NCBI GenBank assembly: GCA_965153355.1
Contig: OZ231127.1
Location: forward strand, 20,150,001-20,214,000
Length of the DNA stretch: 64,000 nt
Direction: 5' to 3'
Source: Flaccisagitta enflata
Taxonomy: Eukaryota > Chaetognatha > Sagittoidea > Aphragmophora
Of this stretch, positions 1 to 9,774 are shown piece after piece. Under the pieces are notes generated by a model. It was not told the DNA's origin. It ran no database searches and saw only the letters and a program-made list of their open reading frames with translations. Position numbers and translations under genes: made by a program. The number at the start of each line of letters is the position of its first letter. Within the stretch, counting starts at the first letter, position 1.

Positions 1-242
1 CCTGCTTCATATCCTTGTCGCAGAGCTCCTTGTTCCTAAGGAAGCAAACTTTTCACAACCTGGTTCATGGATTTTTCCTGACCGTGGCTGGGTCATGGAC
101 AAAGATACTACTGTCCATCGTGCCTGCCTCTGAACGACCATTCTTCTTTTTTTTTCTCTGCTGCTTGTTTATGTCTTTATTCGCACGTACGCGTTCCGTT
201 TCTTAAGCCAATTCCCTCCGTTTTACTTGCCCTCTTGTCTTC

Positions 243-246
<4 letters not shown>

Positions 247-333
<87 letters not shown>
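247..333. repeat. (TC)n microsatellite
   Basis: An almost perfect CT dinucleotide run of about 87 bases. The open frames through it are low-complexity Ser-Leu or Arg-Glu strings with no coding value. It lies just before the family A element at 375. Confidence 0.97.
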
Positions 334-335
<2 letters not shown>

Positions 336-374
336 TCTCCTTGTCACGTTTTACTCGTGTCTTCTTTTTCTTTA

Positions 375-1160
375 TAGTCACGTGCACGCGACTCTGCAAC
401 CCGCTTTGTCCGTCCGTCCGTCCGTCCGTCCGTCCATCCATTAAACTTTACTTTTTTCATTACTTTAAGTCATTTTTAGTCATTTTAGGTCATTTTTAGT
501 TATGAATTCTAAGTCATTCTAAGTCATTTCAAGTCATTTCAAGTCATTTCAAGTCATTTTGAGTCATTTCAAGTTGAATTAAGTCACTTACAGTCTATGG
601 ACAAAACGAGGAGAGTAGATTTTGCTGATCACCGATATGATGCTAAGGACTGAAAGAATTAACGGAAAAACAATTACTACCTGTAGTAATCGTACAAAAT
701 GTAGGCTTGCAATTACCTCATAGAAAATGACTGAGGACTGAACAAAACTATTGCAAGAAGGATTACTACCGGTAGTAATCGTTCTTCCGTTAGTTTCTTT
801 CAATCCTAAGTAATTTTCTTCGAGGTAATAACAAACCTATATTTTGAACGATTACTACAGGTAGTAATCGTTCTTCCATTAGTTCTTTCAGTCTTTAGTA
901 AATTTCTATGAGGTAATTACAAACCTACATTTTGAAATCAACTCACCTAAGCATCATAACGGTAATCAGCAAAATCTACTTTCCTCGTTTTGTCCATAGA
1001 CTGCTTAAGTCAATTAGGCCAATTTAGTCGATTATGTTATTTTACATCACTTTATGTCTTTTTGAGTCATTTTAAGTTATCTTGAGTCATTTTAAGTCAA
1101 TTCAATTTGTTCTAAATTACTTATGTCCTGCACGCGACTTATAGGTGTTGGCCTTGTTTT
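375..1160 (-). mobile_element. Family A element with AAGTCATT tandem core
   Basis: The left end carries the family hairpin (AGTCACGTGCACGCGACT) followed by a CCGTCCGTCC run. The right end reads TGCACGCGACTTATAGGTGT then TTGGCCTTGTTTT, the reverse complement of the AAACAAGGCCAACACC start seen at 55077 and 60315. The core is a degenerate 8-10 bp tandem repeat (AAGTCATTTT) matching the cores at 56419 and 55077. A foldback MITE (591-1003) is inserted in it. I see no coding capacity and no flanking target duplication. Assignment to a Helentron-like class is inference from structure. Confidence 0.75.
591..1003. mobile_element. 413-bp foldback MITE with 4-bp TSD (CTTA)
   Basis: Both ends are inverted copies starting CAGTCTATGGACAAAACG and ending CGTTTTGTCCATAGACTG, with pairing continuing inward for about 40 bp. 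The element is flanked by CTTA at 587-590 and 1004-1007, a probable target site duplication. Inside are three palindromes of the form GATTACTACNNGTAGTAATC (about 670-690, 760-780 and 849-869). It is nested in the family A element, so it is younger than that copy. No transposase ORF. The superfamily is not determined. Confidence 0.85.
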
Positions 1161-1917
1161 TCTCTACTCCTTCTTTCAACATTTTAGTCTCTTCTCTGGA
1201 CGACCTTAGGAAAAGAATTGTCGGTCCATCACTGTTTCAATCAGTGAATGGCGCCAGTTCATCACATTTTAGCTTATATGGCTATTATTCACTTTTTTCT
1301 CGAATTTATCATTTTCTCTTATCATTCATTAATCATTTTTTCTGTGATCTTTTCTAAAACCATTCAAACATTCAGTTGACAAGAGCCGTCGTTCTTATCG
1401 TGGCAGTAATCATGTGTAAAGCACAACGTTCACAAAAACACACCATTTTTTAGCAGAACACTTGCATAAATCAGGATCAGACTCGCATATACGGGAACTA
1501 TTTCCATGTAAGTTTAATAAGTACGCCCCCCAAACGTTTTCCAATGGCGATAATTTCTCCCGCCACCATATATGGTCATACATTCGAGTACCCGATGAAC
1601 TATTTGTGGTATTGGTCTTGTAATGGCGCAATTATTTTTTAACCCTCGGCTTCACCACTTGCGTGCTCCCATTTCCAAACTGCCCCAGATCCCACCACCT
1701 CGAAAAAATTAAGGCTATACCTGTCATCCCAAAATCACCCTGTCATCACCATCGATTCACCTACACACTGCCCCAGAGTCCATTACCACAAAAAAAAGCA
1801 CCTGTCACCCCGCCTGTATATGTACTCGACAGCTTCTAGGAAGCTAATTTCTACTACTTCACTTGTTTAAAGAAGGTACTGTAGGTCTTTGCGAGAAACT
1901 TCGGCGGTAAACTTACC
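1161..1917. other. No gene recognised
   Basis: Mixed sequence with only short open frames. A phrase CTGCCCCAGA is repeated near 1681 and 1770. No convincing exon or repeat boundary was seen. Confidence 0.5.
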
Positions 1918-2077
1918 TCTTCTCTTCCTCGACCTCTTCTCTTCCTCGACCTCTTCTCTCCTCGACCTCTTCTCTTCCTCGACCTCTTCTCTCCTCGACC
2001 TCTTCTCTCCTCGACCTCTTCTCTCCTCGACCTCTTCTCTTCCTCGACCTCTTCTCTCCTCGACCTCTTCTCTCTCC
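1918..2077. repeat. 16/17-bp minisatellite (CTCTTCTCTTCCTCGAC)
   Basis: About nine copies of CTCTTCTCTTCCTCGAC or its 16-bp variant lacking one T. Because units of 16 and 17 are mixed, several frames on both strands stay open, giving Arg-Glu-rich or Ser-Leu-rich pseudo-ORFs that I do not regard as genes. Confidence 0.9.
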
Positions 2078-2224
2078 ACGGAGAGGATCTCTGAATAAAT
2101 CCCAAATAATTTTCTGCAAAAATTTCGGCCAACAAGAAAAATCCCCGACTTGTTCTTGAAAACACTTTCTCCCAACTCGGATATAAAACAATACAATAAA
2201 CACTTCATCTTTCTTAAACCGACT

Positions 2225-2244
2225 GCCACCCCGAGAGGGGTGGC
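2225..2244. other. Perfect GC-rich hairpin upstream of LINE
   Basis: GCCACCCC, loop GAGA, GGGGTGGC: an 8-bp perfect stem with a GNRA-type loop. It lies about 420 bp before LINE ORF1 and may be in its 5' UTR. Some LINEs carry structured 5' ends, but I cannot show that this one is functional. Confidence 0.5.
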
Positions 2245-2661
2245 CAAGGAAATTAAAAAAGAAGGTCGAGTTTTGTAAAAATAAAATTGTAAACCTCTAA
2301 AGATTTACAAACGACATCGAAAAATTCTAAAAGTTTACCATCAAGACATCTGTTACAAAAGTGGAATAAAGACAAACGATCCACCTAATACTCGCGTTCT
2401 CTCTTCTCTCTTTTCTCTTACATTTCCCTACTCTATTTCATTTCTCCGTCTTTTTTTCTCCTTTCTCTTCTTACATCTTCCTCTCTGTCTACTCGCGAGT
2501 TCCACGCATCAACTACGTCTCAGCATCATCACGGTGATCCGCTACGACACGTCACGTTTAACGTCAAAAGTGCAGAAACCACAAGGCGAAAATTCTTCCA
2601 AAGTCTGGTAAGAGTCTGTCAATCGGGCCTCAATCAGGCGAGTAAACAAAGAGCTAATCCC
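2245..2661 (+). other. Probable LINE 5' untranslated region, boundary unknown
   Basis: About 400 bases without coding content lead into ORF1, including a pyrimidine-rich stretch (about 2398-2490). LINEs of this type carry an internal promoter here. The true 5' end was not found: no target duplication matching the sequence after the A-tail was seen upstream. Confidence 0.35.
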
Positions 2662-5337
2662 ATGTCTCTTTGTTTCTCTTCTTCTGCCTCCAAGATGTCC
2701 GACGAACAACTTCGGCAGCAGCAGCAACTGCAGCAACAGCAGTTGCTACAACGACAGAAAGCTCAACAGGATGAACTCCGCCAGCAACACGAGACACAGC
2801 TGAAATCCTTGCAGCAACAAATTCAGCAGCAACAGCTACAGCAACAGCTTCAGCAACAACAACAGCAGCTACATCAGCGTCAACAGCAACAGCCATTAGA
2901 CCCCTCGGTTCACCAGCAGTCCACAGGCGCCGCCAATCACAAAGTGGTGCAATTCAGTGAAGACGCCGAAATTCTTTCTCTTCTGTCAACTGCCAGCATA
3001 GAGAATAAAGAGACCATTATGAATCTTCTGCAATCTTCACGTCCATCCCCAACGACAAATCAAAACTCAATCACCACGGACAACCTCGGAAACGCGATGC
3101 ATCCACCTCAATCGACGCCGTCACAAACACCGTCACCAACACCATCACCAACAGTCGGTGATAATGAAAATGATGCTGTTTCAAATGACGACGAAGACAA
3201 CTGGTCCACTGTCACAGGAAGGAGGACTAACAAAGTCAATGCACCAATCGGACAGGCAGTCAGACAACAGTCAGCCGAGCAACAGTCAGCTGCACAACAG
3301 CAGTCAGCTGCACAACAGCCGCCATCTAATCAAGGCCCTCAAAACAACAAACAGAATGCATCGCAAGGACAACAAAGTAGGCCACGCAACCATCACAGAT
3401 ATGGGCTCGTAGTTGGTCATACCCTAGACAAAACAGCCATTGAGGCTAGGCAATTCTTGGTGGACACGGTCCTTAAAAGTAAGCCGCCTGAGGCTCAGAT
3501 AAATGAAATCAAGCTTACAAAGAAAAAAGAAATTCTGATTGTCGCGAAAGGTGATCATGATTTCAATCTGCTTCTAAACGGAGAGAAATGGGACCAATCC
3601 GAGCACAAGTTTTTGCCAAGGCTCGGAATGGCCGACAATATGGCCAAAGTGGTCTATGTAAAAAATGTCGACCTGGATACAGACATCACGGTTATTTCAA
3701 CCATACTGACAGAGAAAAACATCAGTCACAACAACGTCGAGCGCGTCACATCAGGCCCTGACAAATCACCGTCAAAGAGTGTCAAGCTCATACTACACAG
3801 CCAAAGTGACTTGGAAAGGCTTTGCAAAGAAGGAATTCTCTTCTCTTACAAAAGGCATGAAGTTGAACGTCATGCAAAAGTAAAAATCATACAATGCAAT
3901 TCATGCGGTAAACACGGCCACGTTGCCGCAAATTGCATTGGCAAAGCACGCTGCATTAAGTGTGGCGACGAAAATCACAGCAAAAATGAATGCACAGTCG
4001 AGATTGAAACCATTACCTGCTTCAATTGTCAAGGCAAACACGCTGCTAATTACGGCGGCTGCAAGGAAAAGTTAAAGATTCAGCGCAAGGAAAGACGCAA
4101 AGCAGCAACTTATGCTGAAGCAACAAAAGACAATAGGCCTCAGAATCTGCAGAGAATCGCGCCACATACAACGCCACATACAACGCCACACCATCAACAA
4201 AATAATGGCACATACACAGCAGTGAGCGGCTCACATTCATACTCTAAAAACAGCGCCTTTTCATCAATTCCTAGTCCCAACAGCAAAGTTGGAGCATCTG
4301 ATCTGCTTACAGCAGTAATTGAAATCGTCACAAGTGCTGTGAAATCAACAAATCCCGCGATTGTTCTCACAGAAAACACAGTCAACGATGCCACAATGAG
4401 GCTTGCAGCATCAAAATATGAACATATTTTTGACATTGATCGTCTCAGCCAAAATCTCTTCCCTGAAACAACCCCAGCACCAATGCCAGCGGCGGCCGCG
4501 GCGGCCGCGGCACCAGCGGCGTCTAGTGTGGTCGGTGTTACAACGTCAGCATCGGCGGCTATGGCAAATGTGGCCATTCAGACTCTCCAATCGGCTCCTC
4601 CTCCTCACTCTCCATCTTCAGCTACAAATACGTTGGCAAAGAAGAGAAGTAGAGAAACGAGCGGGGAAAACCAATTAAATAATGAGAATGGCAGCCAAAT
4701 AGCTGCAGCAACAATGAACAACTCCGCTTTCCCGACGCTGGCAGCAGCAGCAGCGCCGCAGGTTCTTGGCAATGGACTTCCGGTCACATCCAAAGACAAC
4801 ACGTCAGTCTCTCATCCTGCTACTCCACAGAGCCAACGCAAGTTACCATCTACTCCAAAGAGCCAACGCAAGTTACCATCAAGGAGTGGACGGAACAATA
4901 AAAAGGCAAAAGGCGACAAAAATAATGCAACAAATAACAACACACTGCCGCATCAACATCCACTTCCTCCCTCTAGCCCAGAGCCGAGCGATGAAGTCAT
5001 GGAATTCGACACTCCAGGTGATCAGCCCACCAAGGAACAGTACGAAATTCGCCGTCGATTCAAGGGCATCGTGCCGCTGCCGGCAATGGCCGCCGCAGCA
5101 ACAGCAACATCAACATCAGAAATAATCTCATCGTCAACGTCTGTTGATATTGTTAGCAATAACAACGCACCATCACTCAATCTCACATTGGCTGCAAGTG
5201 CATTGAACTACGAAAATGGTTTCCTCATTCAAGGCGCATCAGCAGTTCAAGCAACATCGAGTCCACAGGAAGGTGCAGCAGCGAGTCTCACCATTATGGC
5301 GCCAGTCCCGGCTCTGACAGCGGAAAATGGATTATAG
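2662..5337 (+). CDS. LINE ORF1 protein, Gag-like with three zinc knuckles
   Basis: Nucleic-acid-binding protein that would package the LINE RNA into the retrotransposition particle. The 891-residue frame starts at 2662; the downstream ATG at 2695 (AAGATGTCC) has a better Kozak context and may be the real start. Seen in order: a Gln-rich segment (about residues 18-77), an acidic patch near 170-185, a low-complexity Gln/Ser stretch, a globular region (about 245-405) resembling the PRE_C2HC domain of Jockey-type ORF1, then three knuckles: CNSCGKHGHVAANC (412-425), CIKCGDENHSKNEC (431-444) and CFNCQGKHAANYGGC (453-467). The C-terminal half is Ala/Ser/Thr/Pro-rich with a poly-Ala run near 610 and basic patches (KKRSRE, NNKKAKG). 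A 30-base in-frame duplication lies at about 4825-4885. The stop overlaps the ORF2 start. Confidence 0.92.
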   Translation: MSLCFSSSASKMSDEQLRQQQQLQQQQLLQRQKAQQDELRQQHETQLKSLQQQIQQQQLQQQLQQQQQQLHQRQQQQPLDPSVHQQSTGAANHKVVQFSEDAEILSLLSTASIENKETIMNLLQSSRPSPTTNQNSITTDNLGNAMHPPQSTPSQTPSPTPSPTVGDNENDAVSNDDEDNWSTVTGRRTNKVNAPIGQAVRQQSAEQQSAAQQQSAAQQPPSNQGPQNNKQNASQGQQSRPRNHHRYGLVVGHTLDKTAIEARQFLVDTVLKSKPPEAQINEIKLTKKKEILIVAKGDHDFNLLLNGEKWDQSEHKFLPRLGMADNMAKVVYVKNVDLDTDITVISTILTEKNISHNNVERVTSGPDKSPSKSVKLILHSQSDLERLCKEGILFSYKRHEVERHAKVKIIQCNSCGKHGHVAANCIGKARCIKCGDENHSKNECTVEIETITCFNCQGKHAANYGGCKEKLKIQRKERRKAATYAEATKDNRPQNLQRIAPHTTPHTTPHHQQNNGTYTAVSGSHSYSKNSAFSSIPSPNSKVGASDLLTAVIEIVTSAVKSTNPAIVLTENTVNDATMRLAASKYEHIFDIDRLSQNLFPETTPAPMPAAAAAAAAPAASSVVGVTTSASAAMANVAIQTLQSAPPPHSPSSATNTLAKKRSRETSGENQLNNENGSQIAAATMNNSAFPTLAAAAAPQVLGNGLPVTSKDNTSVSHPATPQSQRKLPSTPKSQRKLPSRSGRNNKKAKGDKNNATNNNTLPHQHPLPPSSPEPSDEVMEFDTPGDQPTKEQYEIRRRFKGIVPLPAMAAAATATSTSEIISSSTSVDIVSNNNAPSLNLTLAASALNYENGFLIQGASAVQATSSPQEGAAASLTIMAPVPALTAENGL

Positions 5338-8221
5338 CGGCAGACTCGTCGTCGAGCAGGTGAACATTAATTCCTGCAACAATAAGAAAAGTGAAATTGC
5401 GCATCATCTTGATAGTCTAAACAATCATTCAAATGTCATCTTCTGTCTAAATGACACCAGGCTGACAAAGAAAAAGTCTTTTAAAATAAAAGACTATAAA
5501 ACAGTCCGTCATGACCATAGCAGTGGAAAGTCACTACCAGGTGGTGTGGCCATTTTATACAAAAACTCGATGAACATTAGTGAGATACCCACACAGATAG
5601 ACGAGATGTTGATTATGGAATTGAAACATAACAACAAGACTTACAGAATTTGCACATTATATCTGCATGAAGGCAGTGAATTATCTCAACGTCACATCGA
5701 TGCAGTTGAAAAGGATGCGCCAAATGACGCAGTTTTTATCATAATGGGTGATTTGAACGCACACTGTGGCATTGATAAGAGACAAAAAACAGACAAAAGA
5801 GGTCGAATTGTAAATAACTTGATCGAAGTCAATGCATACAGACTGCTAAATGACGATTCGCCTACATACTATGCAAGCCATAAGACTACGACGTCATGCA
5901 TTGATTTATGCCTAATAAAATCAACAACAGCGGGAAATTTATTCTCATGGTCAACGGGTGAACCCTGTGGCTCAGACCACGTCATAACTCGACTTGATGT
6001 TGGCAGTAACTACAGTGCAATGAATAAAAGCATTAAAACCATTAACTGGGCCAAAGTCCGCGAAGATCTTGAGCATCTGGAACCTGTTGTCAGATGCAGC
6101 AGCAAAACTGAAGTCGACGAAAGCATTGAGGAATTTGGCAGTGCCATTAGAACAGTTGTTGAAAAACATACCAAGGTCAAGAAAATTATGACAAGAAACA
6201 ATATTGCTCTTTCAAAGGAAACGGAAGGCCTCATCAAATTCAGAAGAAAACTGAATAAGTTGAGGAAAGATTGGGAATCGGTCGGTAAGCCGACGGAAAC
6301 GACAAGGAAAGTAATGAATTATCTAAACAGAGAAATCAAGAAAAATATTAAAAAAGATGTTGAGAAGAAAACGGCATCAAAAATTGAAAGTCTGTGGGAA
6401 GAGAAAGACGCGGGCAAATTATGGCGCGATTTAAAGGAGATTGAACCAGATCTAGGGAAAGCCAAAGGCGAGTCAAACAGTTGCGGCATTTTTGATGCAC
6501 ACGGCACGCTGCAAAAGGATGAACAATCTCTTGCGGCAATTCATGCAAATAGGCTTGCAGCGTCGCATTCATTCCCAAATGATCCAAAATTTGACGAGGC
6601 ATTCAGACAACAAATTGACACTGAAGTCGCTGCTGGCATCCCAGATGATGCAACTGACTTCAATAGAGTTGACGATACACTTCGCAACACTCCGTCAAGC
6701 GAATTCTTTGAGACTGAAAGAGTCGGTAGACATGGCAGAAAGCTTCCGCCAACCATACACGATAACAAGATCACGTCAAATGAAATCTATCATTTTCTTA
6801 GGAAAAAGAAAAACAAATCAGCCGGCGGAGACGACGGCATAAATTACAAAATCTTGAAACATGCAGGCAAAAATGTGATCAATAACTTAGCTAAGTTATT
6901 TACGGTCATCTTAGTTGCTGGCTATTTTCCCATAGCATGGAAGTCAGTTAGAATCTCGATGATTCCTAAAGGCAACAAAGACTTGAAACAGGCCAAAAAT
7001 TGGAGGCCAATATCGCTCTCAAGCTGCGTCTCCAAGCTATTTGAGTGCTCGATTAAGGAAAGAATTGAGAAAGAAAAGCTGAAAAGAAAAATAAAGGACA
7101 ACGAATTACAGGCTGCCTACAAAAAAGGAAGAAATTGCCTTGAGCATGTCATACGTCTAACAGAGGATGTTACTCATGGATTCGCTAAAGGCGAAAGCAC
7201 CATTGCCACTTTTCTTGATGTGGCCGGTGCTTTTGATAAAGTCTGGATAAATGGCCTACTCTGGAAAGTCATGACAATGAAACTGCCCAAACCTCTGATT
7301 GGAATCGTCCGCGGCTTCTTGACACAAAGGTCATTAAAGGTCAAAGTAGGACAAAAGATTTCTCCTGTCATTCAGATGGAGGCCGGTACCCCTCAGGGTG
7401 CCGTGCTCTCACCAACTCTTTTCAATCTTTTCGTCGACGATCTCAGAGACTGTCTTGGCCTTCATGATGTCTATCTCGCTCAGTATGCAGATGACATAGC
7501 GTTATGGTGCACAAACAAGGATCCTAAAGAGGCAGAGAAAAAAATGAATGAAGCTCTGGGAAAAATTGCCATTTGGACAAAAAAGTGGCGCATTGGATTA
7601 GCTCCAGAAAAAAGTGTTTACATACATTTTTCTAAAAGACCGACTCAAAGGAAAATACCGATTAAGTTAAATCTCTTAGGCTCTGAGGTTAAACAAGTTG
7701 CCACACATAGATTCCTCGGCGTCAATCTGGACGATAAACTCGAGTGGAGCCAGCACTTCAAAGAAATGATCGGTTCTGCCACTCCAAGGATACAAGCATT
7801 AAAAAGGATCGCGGCCAAATCCATATGGCAAAATCCGGAATGGGTCCTCAGGCTTCATAAAGCAGTCGTTCATTCTATATGGCAATATGCGGCCGTTGTC
7901 ACATGCACTGTCACAAAAAGACTTTGGGAAAGCATCACAAAGTGTCATTCACAGAGTATAAAGGCATACTGCGGAGTCCCAAATTGTGTAAAATATGAGA
8001 AACTGTGCGATACGATTGGCATAAACACAATCAAGACGGAATTGCTGAATTTCGGGAAGAAAAGGCTAACAGCGATGATATCTTTCTCCCCATTTGGCGA
8101 AAGAATTCTCAGTCAAAGAAGATCAAATGTGTCAGGACTTTACAAGAGCCCGTCGGAGATTCTGATTACGGATGATGAAGCAAAGGAATTGAGCCAGGAC
8201 TTGTTCATTCGCCGAGCTTAA
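5327..8221 (+). CDS. LINE ORF2 protein: endonuclease plus reverse transcriptase
   Basis: Enzyme for target-primed reverse transcription: the endonuclease nicks the target DNA and the RT copies the LINE RNA there. The 964-residue frame starts with ATG at 5327, inside the end of ORF1 (ATGGATTATAG), suggesting coupled termination and re-initiation. APE-type endonuclease, residues about 1-225: LNDTRL (41-46), GDLNAH (141-146), SDH (216-218). The usual catalytic Glu of the L-x-E-T motif is Asp43 here. Reverse transcriptase, about 480-770: KSAGGDDGI (497-505), FLDVAGAFDKVW with Asp631, GTPQG (687-691), YADD (720-723), FLGVNLDDKLEW. The C-terminal 200 residues show no RNase H motif and no CCHC knuckle. 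No internal stop or frameshift. Confidence 0.95.
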   Translation: MDYSGRLVVEQVNINSCNNKKSEIAHHLDSLNNHSNVIFCLNDTRLTKKKSFKIKDYKTVRHDHSSGKSLPGGVAILYKNSMNISEIPTQIDEMLIMELKHNNKTYRICTLYLHEGSELSQRHIDAVEKDAPNDAVFIIMGDLNAHCGIDKRQKTDKRGRIVNNLIEVNAYRLLNDDSPTYYASHKTTTSCIDLCLIKSTTAGNLFSWSTGEPCGSDHVITRLDVGSNYSAMNKSIKTINWAKVREDLEHLEPVVRCSSKTEVDESIEEFGSAIRTVVEKHTKVKKIMTRNNIALSKETEGLIKFRRKLNKLRKDWESVGKPTETTRKVMNYLNREIKKNIKKDVEKKTASKIESLWEEKDAGKLWRDLKEIEPDLGKAKGESNSCGIFDAHGTLQKDEQSLAAIHANRLAASHSFPNDPKFDEAFRQQIDTEVAAGIPDDATDFNRVDDTLRNTPSSEFFETERVGRHGRKLPPTIHDNKITSNEIYHFLRKKKNKSAGGDDGINYKILKHAGKNVINNLAKLFTVILVAGYFPIAWKSVRISMIPKGNKDLKQAKNWRPISLSSCVSKLFECSIKERIEKEKLKRKIKDNELQAAYKKGRNCLEHVIRLTEDVTHGFAKGESTIATFLDVAGAFDKVWINGLLWKVMTMKLPKPLIGIVRGFLTQRSLKVKVGQKISPVIQMEAGTPQGAVLSPTLFNLFVDDLRDCLGLHDVYLAQYADDIALWCTNKDPKEAEKKMNEALGKIAIWTKKWRIGLAPEKSVYIHFSKRPTQRKIPIKLNLLGSEVKQVATHRFLGVNLDDKLEWSQHFKEMIGSATPRIQALKRIAAKSIWQNPEWVLRLHKAVVHSIWQYAAVVTCTVTKRLWESITKCHSQSIKAYCGVPNCVKYEKLCDTIGINTIKTELLNFGKKRLTAMISFSPFGERILSQRRSNVSGLYKSPSEILITDDEAKELSQDLFIRRA

Positions 8222-8507
8222 CGGAGAACTGTCAAAAGGCTGTCATGTTCAATCATCTCACCTACTGTTAATTCGATTCGATACGTTTGAATAATCCGTT
8301 TCAATGAACAATGGATTCTCTTTGACACTTTAGTCTTAAAACTCGTTCACTGTATTAGTTTCTATCCCTTTATTCAATTCTATCACTCATCCGGTACATT
8401 GCCCTGTCCCATCAATGAGCTGTCATTCTCAATCTTTGTGCTAAATCACATCCTGAGGCATAATAACAGGCCATGAATTGTTTTTAGACCTAGCCCAATT
8501 TGAGGGA
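8222..8507 (+). other. LINE 3' UTR
   Basis: About 285 bases between the ORF2 stop and the first A-rich block, with no ORF. It includes a run of T-rich and CA-containing sequence but no tandem repeat. Confidence 0.7.
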
Positions 8508-8666
8508 AAAAAAAAACAAAAAAAAAAAAAAAAAACAAAAAAAAAAACAAACAAACAAACAAAAAAAAAAAACATAAAAAATACCACATGTTTTAACATG
8601 TGGGAATGTTATGTCCTAATGTAACAAAAAAAAAACAAAAAAAAAAACAAAAAAAAACAAAAAAAA

Positions 8667-8709
<43 letters not shown>
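8508..8709 (+). repeat. Two A-rich blocks around a 45-bp hairpin segment (LINE tail)
   Basis: A-rich blocks at 8508-8580 (interrupted by C) and 8626-8709 flank a unique segment. This segment holds the perfect inverted repeat CCACATGTTTTAACATGTGG at 8584-8603. The last block ends in about 42 uninterrupted A. Either the hairpin segment is the true 3' end of the RNA with an internal A-rich stretch upstream, or the tail was extended twice. Confidence 0.85.
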
Positions 8710-8710
<1 letters not shown>

Positions 8711-8745
8711 GAGCCTCTCTTTCCTCCCAAGCCTTTCTTAAGCAG

Positions 8746-9256
8746 GTGCGGAAGAAAATGATCAGGCCGACGAACGGGTCAACTGGTAGAATTCCTTATC
8801 TACCGAGGAAATGGCCATCTCAAACCATCCAATGCCGTACATCATCCAGCAGCAATTCGACGCGATGGGGGGCCGTTGTGGCATCTTCGGGATCGGGGGC
8901 GGAGAGGCGATGTCTGTTGGCTGCTACATCAACCAACGGTTACGTGGAAGGACGAATCTTTGTTAATCGGATCTTTCAGGCTTCATTCAATCCCGTCGGG
9001 GCTCGTTGTTGTCGGCGGCGACGATGACGACGACAACGACGACGACGACGACGACGGAAACCGCAGCAGCAAAATAGGCCCGCAATCTGCGCCGATGACA
9101 TCATTCATCAACGGCAACTCACGCATTGGCTTCAACGTCGACCAGTCCGTTCATCCTTTGTCTCGTCTCTCATCACCTCGCCTCCGGTCCTTCAAGAGGA
9201 TGCCATCATCAACGGCCTCCTTCTTCTTTGCGTCGACTACGGCCAATTCGGGATGA
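8746..9256 (+). other. Exon-like GC-rich segment directly after the LINE
   Basis: The 36 bases after the LINE tail are pyrimidine-rich and end TTTCTTAAGCAG, a good splice acceptor, with exon-like GC-richer sequence from 8746. The frame from 8746 stays open to 9027. A second frame is open from about 8876 to 9256 and includes an Asp run encoded by GACGAC repeats. A third frame holds a plausible peptide between stops (AISNHPMPYIIQQQF). No frame resembles a family I know. It may be a host exon, an exon plus 3' UTR, or decayed coding sequence. The LINE inserted just upstream of the polypyrimidine tract. Confidence 0.35.
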
Positions 9257-9289
9257 TGTAGCATCTCATTGGTCGTTCGCTTCTGGTAA

Positions 9290-9445
9290 CAACGGCAGCA
9301 GCAACAGCAGCACGTAGCAACGACAGCAAACAAAGAGAGCTTTGACACAACCAACAGCAGCAGCAGCAGTAGCAGGAAGACAATAGGAGCAGCAACAGCA
9401 ATAAAAGTGCTAAAGATGACAATTACAACAACAACGACAAGAACA
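9290..9445 (+). repeat. Imperfect CAG/CAA-type trinucleotide stretch
   Basis: Runs of CAGCAG, CAACAA and CGACAG with interruptions. It could be the 3' UTR of the exon-like segment before it. No stop-free frame continues through it from upstream. Confidence 0.6.
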
Positions 9446-9774
9446 AAACGTGTTGAACATTAGTTGGATTTCTAAACATGAACTCGAATCAGAACGAGGA
9501 GAAGGCGATGTGTTCATTTGTTTTTATTGAATACCGAATGAGATATATGCATTCCGTCGATAAATGTTTCCCCTATTTTGGAAACTGGTACTTTGCTACA
9601 GAATCTTTAATCCAGTGTGTTTTTTCCCTCCTATATCCCTTTTTGATATGACTTTGCCATCGTGTGATTTTCATGTCTCGGGAATAAATCCATTTGTTAA
9701 TTCCAAAAATTCTAGGTATTCAGGTTTACAGGTATTCAGTATTCACTCTACTTCGCTTCACGACACCCACTTTC
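9446..9774. other. No gene recognised
   Basis: About 330 bases of AT-rich sequence with short frames only; nothing assignable. Confidence 0.5.

Larger units (their letters stand above)
2662..8709 (+). mobile_element. Full-coding LINE retrotransposon (Jockey-like architecture)
   Basis: Two long intact ORFs, an 11-base ORF overlap, a 3' UTR and a terminal A-rich tail define a non-LTR retrotransposon. ORF1 is a zinc-knuckle nucleic-acid-binding protein; ORF2 is an APE-type endonuclease plus reverse transcriptase without a recognisable RNase H. This layout, with a PRE_C2HC-like region before the knuckles, fits the Jockey group; exact clade placement needs a tree. Both frames are open end to end, so the copy may be recent and possibly active. 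The 5' limit is uncertain and probably lies upstream of 2662. Confidence 0.92.

Noticed and set aside
1854-2247. Arg/Glu-rich frames of 96-126 codons on the minus strand
   Set aside because: They are translations of the 16/17-bp minisatellite and have no start context or non-repeat domain.
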